A stretch of DNA of 39,014 bases from Naasia sp. (GCF_025465545.1 NZ_JAODMK010000050.1:1-39014), one strand, 5' to 3'; positions 1-8,760 are shown, counted from the first letter of the stretch. Made by a program: numbers and translations. Notes: generated from the letters alone by a model not told the origin.

Positions 1-51
1 TCGGACCACCTGCCGTTCCTGGTGGACCTGCGCATCCCCTCGGGCGTCTGA
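1..51 (+). CDS. C-terminal end of an endonuclease/exonuclease/phosphatase-type protein (partial)
   Basis: Only the last 16 codons and a TGA stop are inside the window. They read S-D-H-L-P-F-L-V-D-L followed by a short tail. An Asp-His pair in an SDH(L/R)P context followed by V-D-L is the usual last catalytic motif of the endonuclease/exonuclease/phosphatase (EEP) superfamily, where the His acts in phosphodiester cleavage. Nothing else about substrate or location can be seen. The call rests on one short motif, so it could be any EEP member; the reading frame itself is clear because it ends cleanly before the next start region. Confidence 0.5.
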   Translation, partial: SDHLPFLVDLRIPSGV

Positions 52-69
52 GCGCTGCCGGAGGACACC

Positions 70-581
70 GTGACCGGAGCGGATCGACCGATGGTCGGTG
101 GGGACGGCCCTCTGGCGTGCACGGTCAGCGGGGTGTTCCACCGCGCCGTGGACCCGGCCCACCGTGCGGCCGCACTCGCCGCCTCGCGGGCGGCCGGCCG
201 CTACTCGCCTGCGGACGTGCCGACGCTCTATCTCAGCGCGTCGCCTGCCGGTGTCGCCGCAGCGATGATCGCCCACACCGGTGCGCGGAGCCCGACGCCC
301 GACGTGCTGACGGTCGAGGTGGTGGCCGACCGGATCGTCGATCTCCGCGCGCACGAGGCGCTGCGGACCCTCGGCATCGATCCGCGGACGCCGCCGCCGA
401 CTGGCAGGAGATCGTCGCCGCAGGCGGCTCGCCCCCGTCCTGGAGGGTCCGCGAGGCGCTCGAGCGGCGGGGTGCGCACGGCCTGATCGATCCGTCGCGC
501 AAGCGGCCCGACCTCTGGCACCTGGTGCTCTTCCGGTGGAACCGCCCCGGGGCGCCCATCGTCCGGGTGATCGCCGGCTGA
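70..581 (+). pseudogene. RES-domain-like protein gene with a frameshift
   Basis: A GTG at 70 preceded by GGAGG (about 60-64) opens a frame that reads well to about residue 109, with a G-R-Y-S-P motif and then L-Y-L-S-A-S-P. After the CCG run at 391-399 the sensible reading continues in another frame to a stop ending at 581, with P-S-R-K-R-P-D and L-V-L-F-R-W near the end. Adding one base in the CCG run would join both halves into a protein of about 170 residues. The order G-R-[YFW], L-Y-L-S, then G-L-x-x-P-S-R and L-V-L-F resembles RES-domain proteins, some of which are NAD+ phosphorylase toxins. The usual Glu after L-Y-L-S seems replaced (A-A-A-M-I-A-H). No antitoxin gene is seen beside it. 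The shift may be a real mutation or a read error in a GC repeat. Family call moderate, frameshift fairly clear. Confidence 0.5.
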
Positions 582-604
582 GGCTGTCGCTGCCCAGCGC
601 CCTC

Positions 605-3600
605 TCAGGCGGCGGGGAGCTCCCGGAGGCGCTGGCTGATCACGCCGGTGATGCCGTCGCCGCGCATGCTGACGCCGTAGAGCGCGTCGGCGATCTCCAT
701 CGTCCGCTTCTGGTGGGTGATCACGATCAGCTGCGACGACCTCCGCAGGTCCTCGAAGATGGTGAGCAGGCGCCCGAGGTTCGCGTCATCGAGCGCGGCC
801 TCCACCTCGTCCATGATGTAGAACGGGCTCGGCCGCGCCTTGAAGATCGCGACGAGCAGGGCGACCGCCGCCAGCGAGCGCTCGCCGCCGGAGAGCAGCG
901 AGAGCCGCTCGATCTTCTTGCCTGCGGGGCGCACCGACACCTCGACGCCCGTCGTGAGCAGGTCGGTGGGGTCGGTGAGCTCGATGCTTCCCGTGCCGCC
1001 GGGGAACAGCACCGGGAACACCTCGGCGAACGCGGCCTGCGTGTCCTCGAACGCGGACAGGAAGATCGACTGCATCCGCTCGTCGATCTCGCCGATGATC
1101 GTCAGCAGGTCCTTGCGGGTGTTCTGCAGGTCGCTGAGCTGATCGGTGAGGAAGGTGTGCCGCTGCTCGAGTGCGGCGAACTCCTCGAGTGCGAGCGGGT
1201 TCACCCGCCCGAGTTGGGCGAGCTTCCGCGCCGCCGCGTCGAGGCGCGTCTGCTGCTCCGCACGGTCGTATGGCCGAAGGGGCGTCTCCTCCTCCTCGAC
1301 ACCGGCCTCAGGCACGGGAACGCCCGGGCCGTACTCACGGACGAGGACGTCCTCGCCGAGGCCCAGGGCGGCCGCACGCTCCAGCAGAGAGGAGAGGTGC
1401 AGCTTCTTCTCGTAGAGCTGCAGCTCGAGCGCATGCACGTCTTCGGTGATCGTGTGCAGCCGGGCGCGCACCTCGGACTCGGAACGGCGCAGCTCGCCCA
1501 GCTCCCGGTTCCTCCCCACCCGGGCCGCCTCCGCGCTCGCCCGGGCCAGCCGGGCCTCCGCGACGGAGCGATCGATCGAGTCGAGCACCGCGGGCAGCGC
1601 AGAGACCACGGACTCCGCGGCCTGCATCTGGCGGCGGCGCAGCACCGCGCGCCGTGCGGCTTCCTCGGCAGCGGCACGCTCTGCCTCACGCCGGCGCTCG
1701 AGCGCGGCCACCCTCGCGTCCTCGGCGCGCACTCGCTCCCGGGCGGTCTCCACGGCGAGCCGCGCGGCCACCTCCCGCTCCCGGGCGGCCTCGACGGCGG
1801 CGGCAAGCGGAATCCGCGCCTCTCCCTCGAAGCGCGGGCGGGGCGCCGAGCGCGCCTCGTCGAGCTGCCGCTTGGCCTCGGCGCTCGCGTGCTCGGCGAG
1901 CGCGACCTGCTCGGCCGATTGGGAGCTGGCGCGCTCCAGGCGCTCGAGCTCGGAGTTCGCCGCCTCCGCCTGCACCCGGAGGCGGTTGAGCACCTCGGTC
2001 TGGGCGGTCACCTGCGCGTCGGCCTCGCGCAGGGCGCGGAGCGTCGCCGCGGCCCGATCCTTGGCGCCCGCCGCCTCTGCGCGGTTCTCGGCGATGGCGG
2101 ATCGGGTGCGCTCGAGGGCGTGGCCCACGTCCTCGAGACGGTCGGCGGCCGTGTCGCGCTGGGCGACGAGCTCGATGCGGCTCGGCGCCGAGCCCGAGCC
2201 GCCGCGGACCACGTGCGGCGTGAGCACCTCGCCCGCGCGGGTGACGACGGTGGTGGCAGGAGACGCGTCGCGGGCCCCCGGCCACACCATGTGGGCCGCG
2301 GCGAGGTCCTCGACGAGGGCGACGGAGGCGAGGAGAGCGAGCACGCCGGGCGGGCCCGTGACGACGTCCCTCGCGGGCACCGCCTGCACGCCGAGGCGGA
2401 GCACCGCCGGGGCAGCGGACTCCGCGCCCGTGGCGACCACCAGCTCGACGCGGCCGAGCCGCGACTGCCGGGCGTGCTCGAGCGCGGCGAGCGCCGACTC
2501 GGCGTCGTCGGCGAGGACCGCGTCGGCGAGCGATCCGAGTGCGGCGGCCACCGCCGCCTCCCAGCCGGGCTCCACGGTCAGCTGATCGGCGACGCGGCCG
2601 CGCAGTCCGGAGAGCCCGGCGCCGACCAGCTCGGCGGTGCCGTCCTTCACGTCGAGCGCGAGGGAGAGCGCAGCCACGCGGGCCGACAGTGCGTCCCGCT
2701 CACGCTCCTGGCCATGCAGAGTCTCCCTGAGTCGTTCGGCCTCGGCGGTCGTGCGCTCCACCTCGCCCTGGGCGGCCTGGTGCAGGATGCGGAGGTCCTG
2801 CCCGCCGCCGTCCTCGCCCGCGGCCGCCTCTGCCTCGAGACCCGCGAAGCGCAACCGGGCGGCGTCCCGGCGCTCGCGTGCGGAGTCGAGGGCGTTCTGC
2901 TGGCGCAGCACCTCGCCGCGCACCGCCGCGAGCCGCGACGCCGCGGCGTCCGCCCTGCCCGCGACCTGCGACAGGGTGAGGTCGTAGCGGGAGACCGCGG
3001 CGCTCTGCTCGGCGATCTGCCGATCCACGCGATCGAGGGCTGAGCGCGCGGTGCCGAAGTCGCTGCGTGCGTCGACGAGCGCGTCCTCGGCGGCGGCGAT
3101 GTCGGCGCGCAGGCGCTCTCCCTCCGCCTTCGCGTCCTCGATGTTCTGCTGCGTCACGCTCGGCCCGGCGCTCGGCAGCTCCTCGCCGGTGCCGAGCAGT
3201 GCGAGCCGCTGGTTGGCGAGCGTGTAGAGATTGCGAAGCCGCTCCTGAGCGGATTCGAGGGCGAACGCCACGTCGCGGGCGGCGTCCACCTCCTCGCTGG
3301 ACCCGGTCTCCGCGAGCTCGGCGGAGCGCCGGACGAGCTCATCGAGCTGGGCCTGCACGACCACGCGCTCCTCGCTGCGCTCCTGCTCGGTGCGGGTGAA
3401 GCCGGCCAGGGCGGTGCGCAGCGTGACCACATCGTCGGCCAGCAGCCGCGCGCGCGCGTCGCGCACCGTGGCCTGGATGGTCTGAGCCTCGCGCGCCACC
3501 TCCGCCTGCGAGCCCAGCGGCTTGAGCTGGCGACGGATCTCGCCGGCCAAATCGGAGAGGCGGGTGAGATTGGCCTGCATCGACTCGAGCTTGCGCTCGG

Positions 3601-4129
3601 TCTTCTCCTTGCGGCGGCGGTGCTTGAGGATGCCGGCGGCCTCCTCGATGAAGCCTCTGCGGTCGATCGGAGTGGCGTGCAGCACCGCGTCGAGCTGGCC
3701 CTGACCCACGATCACGTGCATCTCCCGGCCGAGTCCGGAGTCGCTCAGCAGCTCCTGCACGTCGAGCAGGCGGCAGCCCTCGCCGTTGATCGCATACTCG
3801 CTGCCGCCGTTGCGGAAGAGCGTGCGCCGGATCGTCACCTCGGTGTAGTCGATCGGCAGGGCGCCGTCCGAGTTGTCGATGGTGAGCGTGACCTCGGCGC
3901 GGCCCAGCGGGCCCTTCGTGGCGGTGCCCGCGAAGATGACGTCCTCCATCTTGCCGCCGCGGAGGGTCTTCGCGCCCTGCTCGCCCATCACCCAGGCGAG
4001 CGCGTCCACCACGTTGCTCTTGCCTGAGCCGTTCGGGCCGACCACGCACGTGACGCCACGCTCGAACGCGAAGGTGGTCGGCTGCGCGAAGGACTTGAAC
4101 CCCTTGAGGGTCAGGCTCTTCAGATACAC
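605..4129 (-). CDS. smc: Chromosome segregation ATPase SMC
   Basis: Encodes the 1174-residue SMC subunit of bacterial condensin, which with ScpA and ScpB extrudes DNA loops and organises the chromosome. Visible parts: Walker A G-P-N-G-S-G-K-S-N at residues 31-39; long Glu/Arg/Ala-rich coiled coils either side of a hinge at roughly 495-640; and near the C-terminus the signature L-S-G-G-E-R and Walker B Y-I-M-D-E-V-E-A-A-L-D. Length matches the family. The GTG start is chosen because G-G-A-G-G lies 4 bases upstream and the N-terminus M-Y-L-K-S-L-T-L-K-G-F-K-S-F is canonical. It follows the mutM-rnc block with two unrelated genes between. A possible -10 (TACCGT on the minus strand, about 4162-4167) lies in the 99-base spacer. 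Very sure. Confidence 0.98.
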   Translation of the reverse strand: MYLKSLTLKGFKSFAQPTTFAFERGVTCVVGPNGSGKSNVVDALAWVMGEQGAKTLRGGKMEDVIFAGTATKGPLGRAEVTLTIDNSDGALPIDYTEVTIRRTLFRNGGSEYAINGEGCRLLDVQELLSDSGLGREMHVIVGQGQLDAVLHATPIDRRGFIEEAAGILKHRRRKEKTERKLESMQANLTRLSDLAGEIRRQLKPLGSQAEVAREAQTIQATVRDARARLLADDVVTLRTALAGFTRTEQERSEERVVVQAQLDELVRRSAELAETGSSEEVDAARDVAFALESAQERLRNLYTLANQRLALLGTGEELPSAGPSVTQQNIEDAKAEGERLRADIAAAEDALVDARSDFGTARSALDRVDRQIAEQSAAVSRYDLTLSQVAGRADAAASRLAAVRGEVLRQQNALDSARERRDAARLRFAGLEAEAAAGEDGGGQDLRILHQAAQGEVERTTAEAERLRETLHGQERERDALSARVAALSLALDVKDGTAELVGAGLSGLRGRVADQLTVEPGWEAAVAAALGSLADAVLADDAESALAALEHARQSRLGRVELVVATGAESAAPAVLRLGVQAVPARDVVTGPPGVLALLASVALVEDLAAAHMVWPGARDASPATTVVTRAGEVLTPHVVRGGSGSAPSRIELVAQRDTAADRLEDVGHALERTRSAIAENRAEAAGAKDRAAATLRALREADAQVTAQTEVLNRLRVQAEAANSELERLERASSQSAEQVALAEHASAEAKRQLDEARSAPRPRFEGEARIPLAAAVEAAREREVAARLAVETARERVRAEDARVAALERRREAERAAAEEAARRAVLRRRQMQAAESVVSALPAVLDSIDRSVAEARLARASAEAARVGRNRELGELRRSESEVRARLHTITEDVHALELQLYEKKLHLSSLLERAAALGLGEDVLVREYGPGVPVPEAGVEEEETPLRPYDRAEQQTRLDAAARKLAQLGRVNPLALEEFAALEQRHTFLTDQLSDLQNTRKDLLTIIGEIDERMQSIFLSAFEDTQAAFAEVFPVLFPGGTGSIELTDPTDLLTTGVEVSVRPAGKKIERLSLLSGGERSLAAVALLVAIFKARPSPFYIMDEVEAALDDANLGRLLTIFEDLRRSSQLIVITHQKRTMEIADALYGVSMRGDGITGVISQRLRELPAA

Positions 4130-4228
4130 CGGGCCTCCGCAGGGGCTACGACGGGAAAGCCCTACGGTACCGCGCGCCCCGGACAGCCGGTGTCGTGCCG
4201 CGAGTCGGCGCGCCCGCGCGGCGGGCCG

Positions 4229-5005
4229 TCACAGGGCGAGGATCGTTCCGGCCGCGCGCAGGAGGACCTCGCCGACGCCGTAGGTGCAGTAGAGGCCCAG
4301 GGCGATCGCGAGCACATACTCGCGGATCGAGCCGGCCTTGCCGAGCAGCGGCAGCGCGATGTAGCCGTTCCGCTTCCACAGGTCGTTGAGGACCTGGGTC
4401 TTTCGCCACCAGGCGGGCGGCTTGATCTGGATCGGCCAGAGCGGGCTGGGGATGCCGCCGACGGTCAGCGCGTCCCCCACGAGATGCGCCACGTAGCCGA
4501 GGCCGATCGCCAGCGGGAACCAGATGCTGGAGTCGGCGGCGAAGACGAACACCACGAGGGCCGCGAGCAGGCCGAGAGCCCACGCGGTGCGCCAGTGCTG
4601 CACGAGGTCGCGCGCCTTGGCGGCGAAGGCGATGAGGGCCACCGTGGCGATCGCAGGGCCGATGGCCGTCTGGCCGAGGACGGGAACGACGATCTCCCAG
4701 CGCCCGATCGCGACCGCCGCAGCCGTCACTACGGCTGCGGCGAGGAGGGTGTGCGCGCCGTGGCGGTGGCCGCCGCTCGCGTCGCCGATGGCGTCGGTCA
4801 CGAGCGAGCCGAGCACGGGGACGGAGTGCGCGATGGTCGCGCTCCTGTGATCCGCGTCGGGCAGCAGGGCGGCGCCCGAGCACACCATGGCACCGGCGAG
4901 CACGCCCGCGGGGGTGAGCGGCAGGATCCCGGTGCCGAACGCGGGCAGCGCGGCGGTCACGGCCAGCCAGACGGCGGTGCCGCTCGTCGCGTGCGTGAAG
5001 CCCAT
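4229..5005 (-). CDS. Membrane-bound metal-dependent hydrolase (YdjM/DUF457 type)
   Basis: A 258-residue polytopic membrane protein. It starts M-G-F-T-H-A-T-S-G and carries L-L-P-D-A-D-H-R near residue 50, a second His-rich motif G-G-H-R-H-G-A-H-T and a third H-L-V-G-D-A-L-T. These His/Asp sets at the ends of hydrophobic segments are characteristic of the YdjM/DUF457 family, named metal-dependent hydrolases although the substrate is unknown. The frame stays open upstream, but the ATG at 5005 fits because the His motif right after the start is family-typical; upstream residues are low-complexity. Only a weak GGGAG lies before it. It is divergent from the GNAT gene and downstream of nothing obviously related. 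Family fairly sure, role unknown. Confidence 0.8.
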   Translation of the reverse strand: MGFTHATSGTAVWLAVTAALPAFGTGILPLTPAGVLAGAMVCSGAALLPDADHRSATIAHSVPVLGSLVTDAIGDASGGHRHGAHTLLAAAVVTAAAVAIGRWEIVVPVLGQTAIGPAIATVALIAFAAKARDLVQHWRTAWALGLLAALVVFVFAADSSIWFPLAIGLGYVAHLVGDALTVGGIPSPLWPIQIKPPAWWRKTQVLNDLWKRNGYIALPLLGKAGSIREYVLAIALGLYCTYGVGEVLLRAAGTILAL

Positions 5006-5132
5006 CACGCTCCCATCGTGCAGGCTTCGCCGCGAGAGCCCGCCCGCCGCGCCGCGGGCGGCTGCAGCCGGGACCTCCATGGCCCTCCGCCCAGCACCAC
5101 GCCGCCCCTGTGCTCGGCCGCCCCCTCGCAGG

Positions 5133-5138
5133 CATACT
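5133..5138 (+). promoter_or_regulatory. -10 box of a leaderless promoter for the GNAT gene
   Basis: CATACT followed by exactly 6 bases and then the GTG at 5145. In actinobacteria transcription begins about 7 bases after the -10 box, so the transcript would start at or beside the GTG. The same geometry is seen at eight other genes in this window. It supports this start over upstream in-frame codons. Confidence 0.6.
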
Positions 5139-5144
5139 GAACCG

Positions 5145-6218
5145 GTGGACGCCGAGATCGCCGAGCTTCCCCTGCCCGCCTCGCTCGAGGCCGAGGGAGG
5201 CGCCGCCTTCGCGGAGATGGTCGCCATGACGAACGCGGTGACGGCGAGCGTGCTGGGACGCTCCGACCTCGCCGGGGAGCCCGCAGCCGAGCTGGCAGAG
5301 GCACGCGACCCCTACTCCTCCGTCCGGATCGCGCTCGCTCGCCTCGACGGGCGCATCGTCGGCCGGTGCCTCGCGGTCGTGCCGCTCGAGGAGGGGTCCC
5401 GCACCGCGGAGGTCGAGGTTGATGTGCTGCCCGAGGCGAGAGGGCAGGGCATCGGATCGGCACTGCTGGCGTGGGGGGCGGAGGTCGCCGGGTCGGCCGG
5501 ACGGCAGGTCCTGCAGTGCTGGCCCTTCCACCGGGCGGTCGTCCCCGGCGAGGAGGTCCTGGTGCCGCCGACCGCGGCGGGCGCTGTCCCGGCGGCAGAT
5601 GCCGGCGCTCGCTACCTCTCCCGGCACGGCTGGCGCCTGGGTCAGGTCTACCGGGTGAGCCGAATCGAGTTGAGCGAGGCGCGGGCGGCGACCGTGTCGA
5701 CCGGCCGGGCGGCTCGGGAGGCGGCGAGCGACTACGACCTCCTCACCTGGACGGGCGCGACGCCACCCGAGCACCTCGACGACCTGGCGCTCCTGCACGC
5801 GAGGATGCCGATCGACGCCCCCCAGTCCGACCTCGCGGTCGACGAGCAGGAGTGGAACGCGGATCGGGTCCTGTCCCACGACGAGCGCAACTCGAGGGGC
5901 GGCATCCTCGTCGTCACGGCGGCGGCGCGGCACAGGACGAGCGGGCGCCTGGTCGCGTTCAGCACCGCGTACCTGGGGACGGACCGGAGCCGGCCCGCAG
6001 ACCAGGGCGACACCCTGGTGCTGAAGGAGCACCGCGGCCATCGCCTGGGAGTGCTCGTGAAGGCCGGGCTGCACGAGGAGATCGAGCGGGTCTCCCCCGA
6101 GACCCCGGCGGTGGTCACCTACAACGCTGAGGAGAACCGGCGGATGCTGGCGGTCAACGAGGCGATCGGCTTCCGGGCCGTCGGCTCGGTCGGCGTCTGG
6201 GAGAAGCGGACGCCGTAA
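5145..6218 (+). CDS. GNAT-family N-acetyltransferase with two tandem domains
   Basis: Encodes 357 residues that read as two GCN5-related acetyltransferase (GNAT) folds in a row. The first has the acetyl-CoA pyrophosphate loop A-R-G-Q-G-I-G-S-A-L-L (about residues 97-107). The second has a weaker loop H-R-G-H-R-L-G-V-L-V-K, then Y-N-A-E-E-N-R-R-M-L-A-V-N-E-A-I-G-F, the usual end of a GNAT domain where the Asn-rich strand meets the last helix. Tandem GNATs include mycothiol synthase (MshD), but length alone does not make this MshD; the acceptor is not evident. The GTG start is set by the leaderless -10 box at 5133-5138. The gene converges on mutM, and a long inverted repeat lies at its 3' end. 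Confidence 0.85.
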   Translation: MDAEIAELPLPASLEAEGGAAFAEMVAMTNAVTASVLGRSDLAGEPAAELAEARDPYSSVRIALARLDGRIVGRCLAVVPLEEGSRTAEVEVDVLPEARGQGIGSALLAWGAEVAGSAGRQVLQCWPFHRAVVPGEEVLVPPTAAGAVPAADAGARYLSRHGWRLGQVYRVSRIELSEARAATVSTGRAAREAASDYDLLTWTGATPPEHLDDLALLHARMPIDAPQSDLAVDEQEWNADRVLSHDERNSRGGILVVTAAARHRTSGRLVAFSTAYLGTDRSRPADQGDTLVLKEHRGHRLGVLVKAGLHEEIERVSPETPAVVTYNAEENRRMLAVNEAIGFRAVGSVGVWEKRTP

Positions 6219-6250
6219 AGGGGGTCTCCCAGCCCTCCCCTCCACGCGCC

Positions 6251-6305
6251 GAGGTGCCACGTGATGTCGCTATTCGGCCCCGGATCCATCACCAAGTGGC
6301 ATTTC
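6251..6305. repeat. Imperfect inverted repeat (REP-like element A) overlapping the 3' end of mutM
   Basis: Left arm 6251-6266 (GAGGTGCCACGTGATG) pairs with right arm 6287-6305 (CATCACCAAGTGGCATTTC), leaving a 20-base loop and a 3-base bulge. On the + strand transcript two mismatches become G-U pairs. It could end GNAT transcription, but no U-tract follows. The right arm contains the mutM stop, so the last mutM codons come from the repeat. Its centre shares a TCGCT(A/G)T...CCCCG motif with the hairpin at 25918-25975. Confidence 0.6.
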
Positions 6306-7245
6306 GACCTCCCGTGGGAGGAGTGGGGTCAGCGTGGTCGGGGCGGACCGCGCGCGGCAGGCGCTGGCACCACGGGCAGTAGTGGCTCGAGCGGTTCATG
6401 AAGCTCGTCCGCGCGATGGGCCTGCCGCAGCGCGCGCACTCCTTGCCCTGCTGCCCGTAGGCGTTGAGGCGCTGCGCGAAGTAGCCGGACGCGCCGTTCA
6501 CGTTCACGTACTGCGCATCGAAGCTGGTGCCGCCGTCCTCGAGGGCACGGGTGAGCACGAGCCGGAGCTCCGCGAGAAGGAGCTTCGCGCGGGGCCGGGA
6601 CAGGGTCGCCGTGGGGGCCTCGAAGTGCAGCCGCGCCGCCCAGAGCGCCTCGTCGGCATAGATGTTGCCCACCCCGCTCACCAGCGTCTGGTCGAGCAGT
6701 GCCCGCTTGACGCCGGTGTTCTTCCGCGCGAGCGCGGCGAGGAACCGGCGCTCGTCGAATGCGGGGTCGAGCGGATCACGCGCGATGTGAGCGACCTGGG
6801 ATGGGATGCGGGTGTCCTCCGAGCCCCGGCCGGCCGGAGCCGCATCGGCAACGGGGACGAGGTCGTCGACCGCCATCGAGCCGAAGATCCGCTGGTCGAC
6901 GAAGGCGAGCGACAGCGGTCCGTGGACCGGCGATCCGATCTCGATCCGCACCCGGAGCAGGCGGTCGTCGGGTGCATCGACGGCGCGGAGCAGCACCTGC
7001 CCGCTCATGCCGAGATGCGCAACGAGCGCACGGTCGGTGCCGGTGAGCGGGAGCCAGAGGAACTTGCCGCGTCGCACGGCCGCCCCGATGCGGGTGCCGG
7101 CGAGCTCGTCGCCGAAGGTGTCCGCAGTGCCGACGTGGCGGCGGAGCGAGCGGGTGTCGAGCACGCGCACCCCGGTGATGCGGGCGCCGGTGACGGCGGG
7201 CTCGAGCCCGGCTCGGACCGTCTCCACCTCGGGCAGCTCAGGCAT
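6289..7245 (-). CDS. mutM: Formamidopyrimidine-DNA glycosylase / AP lyase (Fpg)
   Basis: 318-residue base-excision repair enzyme that removes 8-oxoguanine and formamidopyrimidines and nicks the abasic site. The mature N-terminus P-E-L-P-E-V-E-T-V carries the catalytic Pro2 and Glu3; Lys61 sits in R-R-G-K-F-L-W-L; V-G-N-I-Y-A-D-E-A-L is the DNA-binding helix region; and the C-terminal zinc finger C-A-R-C-G...Y-C-P-W-C has all four Cys. A tail of about 25 residues after the finger is longer than usual, and its last codons lie inside the inverted repeat at 6251-6305. Lies 29 bases downstream of rnc and is probably co-transcribed with DUF177-rpmF-rnc. Very sure. Confidence 0.97.
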   Translation of the reverse strand: MPELPEVETVRAGLEPAVTGARITGVRVLDTRSLRRHVGTADTFGDELAGTRIGAAVRRGKFLWLPLTGTDRALVAHLGMSGQVLLRAVDAPDDRLLRVRIEIGSPVHGPLSLAFVDQRIFGSMAVDDLVPVADAAPAGRGSEDTRIPSQVAHIARDPLDPAFDERRFLAALARKNTGVKRALLDQTLVSGVGNIYADEALWAARLHFEAPTATLSRPRAKLLLAELRLVLTRALEDGGTSFDAQYVNVNGASGYFAQRLNAYGQQGKECARCGRPIARTSFMNRSSHYCPWCQRLPRAVRPDHADPTPPTGGRNATW

Positions 7246-7274
7246 CGGACTCCGGAAAGGGGGGAAGGATCGGA

Positions 7275-7979
7275 TCAGGAGGACGCGTCGGAGTGCCGGC
7301 GCTTGCGCACCAATGCCTTCCAGGCGTGGAGCGCTGCGGCCATCTCGGCCTGCTTCTTGCTGGTGCCCTCACCCGTCGCGGTGATGAGGTCGCCGACTGT
7401 CACCGTGGCGGTGAAGGTGCGGGCGTGATCCGGACCGGCCGAGGCGATCGAGTAGACGGGCAGGCCGGCCCCCCGTCGGGCCGCGACCTCCTGCAGGCTC
7501 GTCTTGGGGTCCATCGCTTCGCTGAAGCGCTCGGGGTCGTCGAGCAGCGGCTGAACGAGTCGGAGCACGAACGCGGTGGCCACGTCATCGCCGCAGGAGA
7601 GGTACACCGCCCCGATGACGGCCTCGACGGCGTCCGCGAGGATCGAGGACTTGTCGCGGCCGCCAGTCTGCTCCTCACCCTTGCCGAGGCGCAGGAAGGA
7701 GCCCAGCCCCATCGCGCGCGCGATCTCCGCGAGCGCGACGGTGGAGACGACGCTCGACCGGCGCTTCGCCAGGTCTCCCTCGTCGAGGCTGGGGTACTCG
7801 GTGAAGAGCTCGACCGTGACGGCCTTGCCGAGGATGGCGTCGCCCAGGAACTCCAGGCGCTCGTTGTTCGGCAGTCCGCCGTGCTCGTACGCGTACGAGC
7901 GATGGGTCAGGGCCAGCTCGAGCAGCGCGGGGTCGAGGTCGACCGCGAGCCGCTCGACCAGGACGCTCCGGTCGGGCAT
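7275..7979 (-). CDS. rnc: Ribonuclease III
   Basis: 234-residue endonuclease that cuts double-stranded RNA, mainly in rRNA precursor processing. The catalytic signature N-E-R-L-E-F-L-G-D-A-I-L occupies about residues 39-50, and the second acidic pair is in I-L-A-D-A-V-E-A-V-I-G-A. The double-stranded RNA binding domain spans about 155-228 and ends with G-T-S-K-K-Q-A-E-M-A-A-A. It follows rpmF by 22 bases and precedes mutM, the usual actinobacterial order. ATG start at 7979 gives the normal length. Very sure. Confidence 0.97.
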   Translation of the reverse strand: MPDRSVLVERLAVDLDPALLELALTHRSYAYEHGGLPNNERLEFLGDAILGKAVTVELFTEYPSLDEGDLAKRRSSVVSTVALAEIARAMGLGSFLRLGKGEEQTGGRDKSSILADAVEAVIGAVYLSCGDDVATAFVLRLVQPLLDDPERFSEAMDPKTSLQEVAARRGAGLPVYSIASAGPDHARTFTATVTVGDLITATGEGTSKKQAEMAAALHAWKALVRKRRHSDASS

Positions 7980-8001
7980 GGTGCCGCCCGGGGCGCGCGA
8001 C

Positions 8002-8205
8002 TCAGACGTCGGCGACCTTGCGGCCCTTGTACTCCAGGTACAGCTCGGTGCCCTGGGAGTCCTCGACCACCTTGGCGCGGTGCGGGAGGCTGTAGACGAC
8101 CTTGCCGTTCTCGATGGTCTTCACCAGGGCCGGCACGGAGGCCTTCCACTGCGAACGGCGCGAGTGCGTGTTGGAGCGCGACTTCTTCCGCTTGGGAACC
8201 GCCAT
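8002..8205 (-). CDS. rpmF: 50S ribosomal protein L32
   Basis: 67-residue basic ribosomal protein of the large subunit. The start [14 protein letters not shown] is canonical L32. The usual zinc-binding Cys pairs are absent (no Cys in the protein), so this is the zinc-independent form; many actinobacteria keep both kinds. It starts 3 bases after the DUF177 stop, as in most bacteria, so the two are surely co-transcribed and probably translationally coupled. Very sure. Confidence 0.97.
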   Translation of the reverse strand: MAVPKRKKSRSNTHSRRSQWKASVPALVKTIENGKVVYSLPHRAKVVEDSQGTELYLEYKGRKVADV

Positions 8206-8208
8206 GGC

Positions 8209-8748
8209 TTATCTCTCTTCTTCTGTCGAAACGTCTGTCTGCTCGCGCAGGGCCGCAAGCGCCGCCCACCGCTCATCGAGAGGGGCTTCGCGCTCGTCGT
8301 CCGCGAGCACCAGGGTCACGCCTTCGGCGAGCTCGATCTGGTCGGTCTCGCCGGCGATCTCCGGCTGGAACGGCAGTGACAACACCACCGCGTCCCTCAC
8401 GACCTGTTCAAGATCGACCTGGTCGCCTTGAACCTCGTAGTCATCGGAAGGAACCTCAGAAGAATACGCGAAAAGCTCCTGGAATTCGACTTCGATGGGC
8501 ATCTCGAAGTCGGTGAGGGTGCGCGCGCTCTGCGCGTCGGCCACCGTGTCGACCTCGCCGGTCACAAGAATCCCCTCGTGGACGGACTCCAACCGGACGC
8601 GAATCTCCATGTGCCGTCCCTCGGCGACCCAAGCGAGTCCCTCCCCCAGCTTCTCGGGCACGTCGAGGCTGAGGTGCTTCTCGCGCTGCTCCCCCGGGCG
8701 GTTGACGATGTCCCGGACGTTCACGAGATACGGGTTCTTGGCGGTCAC
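8209..8748 (-). CDS. YceD/DUF177 family protein
   Basis: 179-residue acidic protein of the DUF177 (YceD) family, nearly always encoded just before rpmF. In plants and bacteria the family is linked to 23S rRNA accumulation, but the biochemical role is not settled. Family features seen: the opening N-P-Y-L-V-N-V-R-D-I, a central stretch of alternating hydrophobic and acidic residues, and a C-terminal L-D-E-R-W-A-A-L motif. The GTG at 8748 is fixed by a -10 box (TAGGAT) 6 bases upstream, so the mRNA of the DUF177-rpmF-rnc-mutM operon would be leaderless. Confidence 0.9.
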   Translation of the reverse strand: MTAKNPYLVNVRDIVNRPGEQREKHLSLDVPEKLGEGLAWVAEGRHMEIRVRLESVHEGILVTGEVDTVADAQSARTLTDFEMPIEVEFQELFAYSSEVPSDDYEVQGDQVDLEQVVRDAVVLSLPFQPEIAGETDQIELAEGVTLVLADDEREAPLDERWAALAALREQTDVSTEEER

Positions 8749-8754
8749 GGCAAA

Positions 8755-8760
8755 ATCCTA
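8755..8760 (-). promoter_or_regulatory. -10 box (TAGGAT) of the leaderless DUF177-rpmF-rnc-mutM operon
   Basis: TAGGAT on the minus strand, then TTTGCC, then the GTG at 8748. The 6-base gap places the transcription start at the start codon. No Shine-Dalgarno sequence is present. No convincing -35 was found. Confidence 0.65.

Noticed and set aside
536-3043. 835-codon open frame on the + strand
   Set aside because: It is antisense to smc, rich in Arg, Leu, Gly and His as expected from the complement of a GC-rich coding frame, and has no recognisable domain.
5145-6218. Mycothiol synthase mshD
   Set aside because: Tandem GNAT layout is similar, but no diagnostic MshD motif or mycothiol gene neighbour was seen.
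4146-6260. 704-codon open frame on the minus strand across the hydrolase and GNAT genes
   Set aside because: It overlaps two well supported genes in other frames and shows only low-complexity Arg/Pro-rich sequence.
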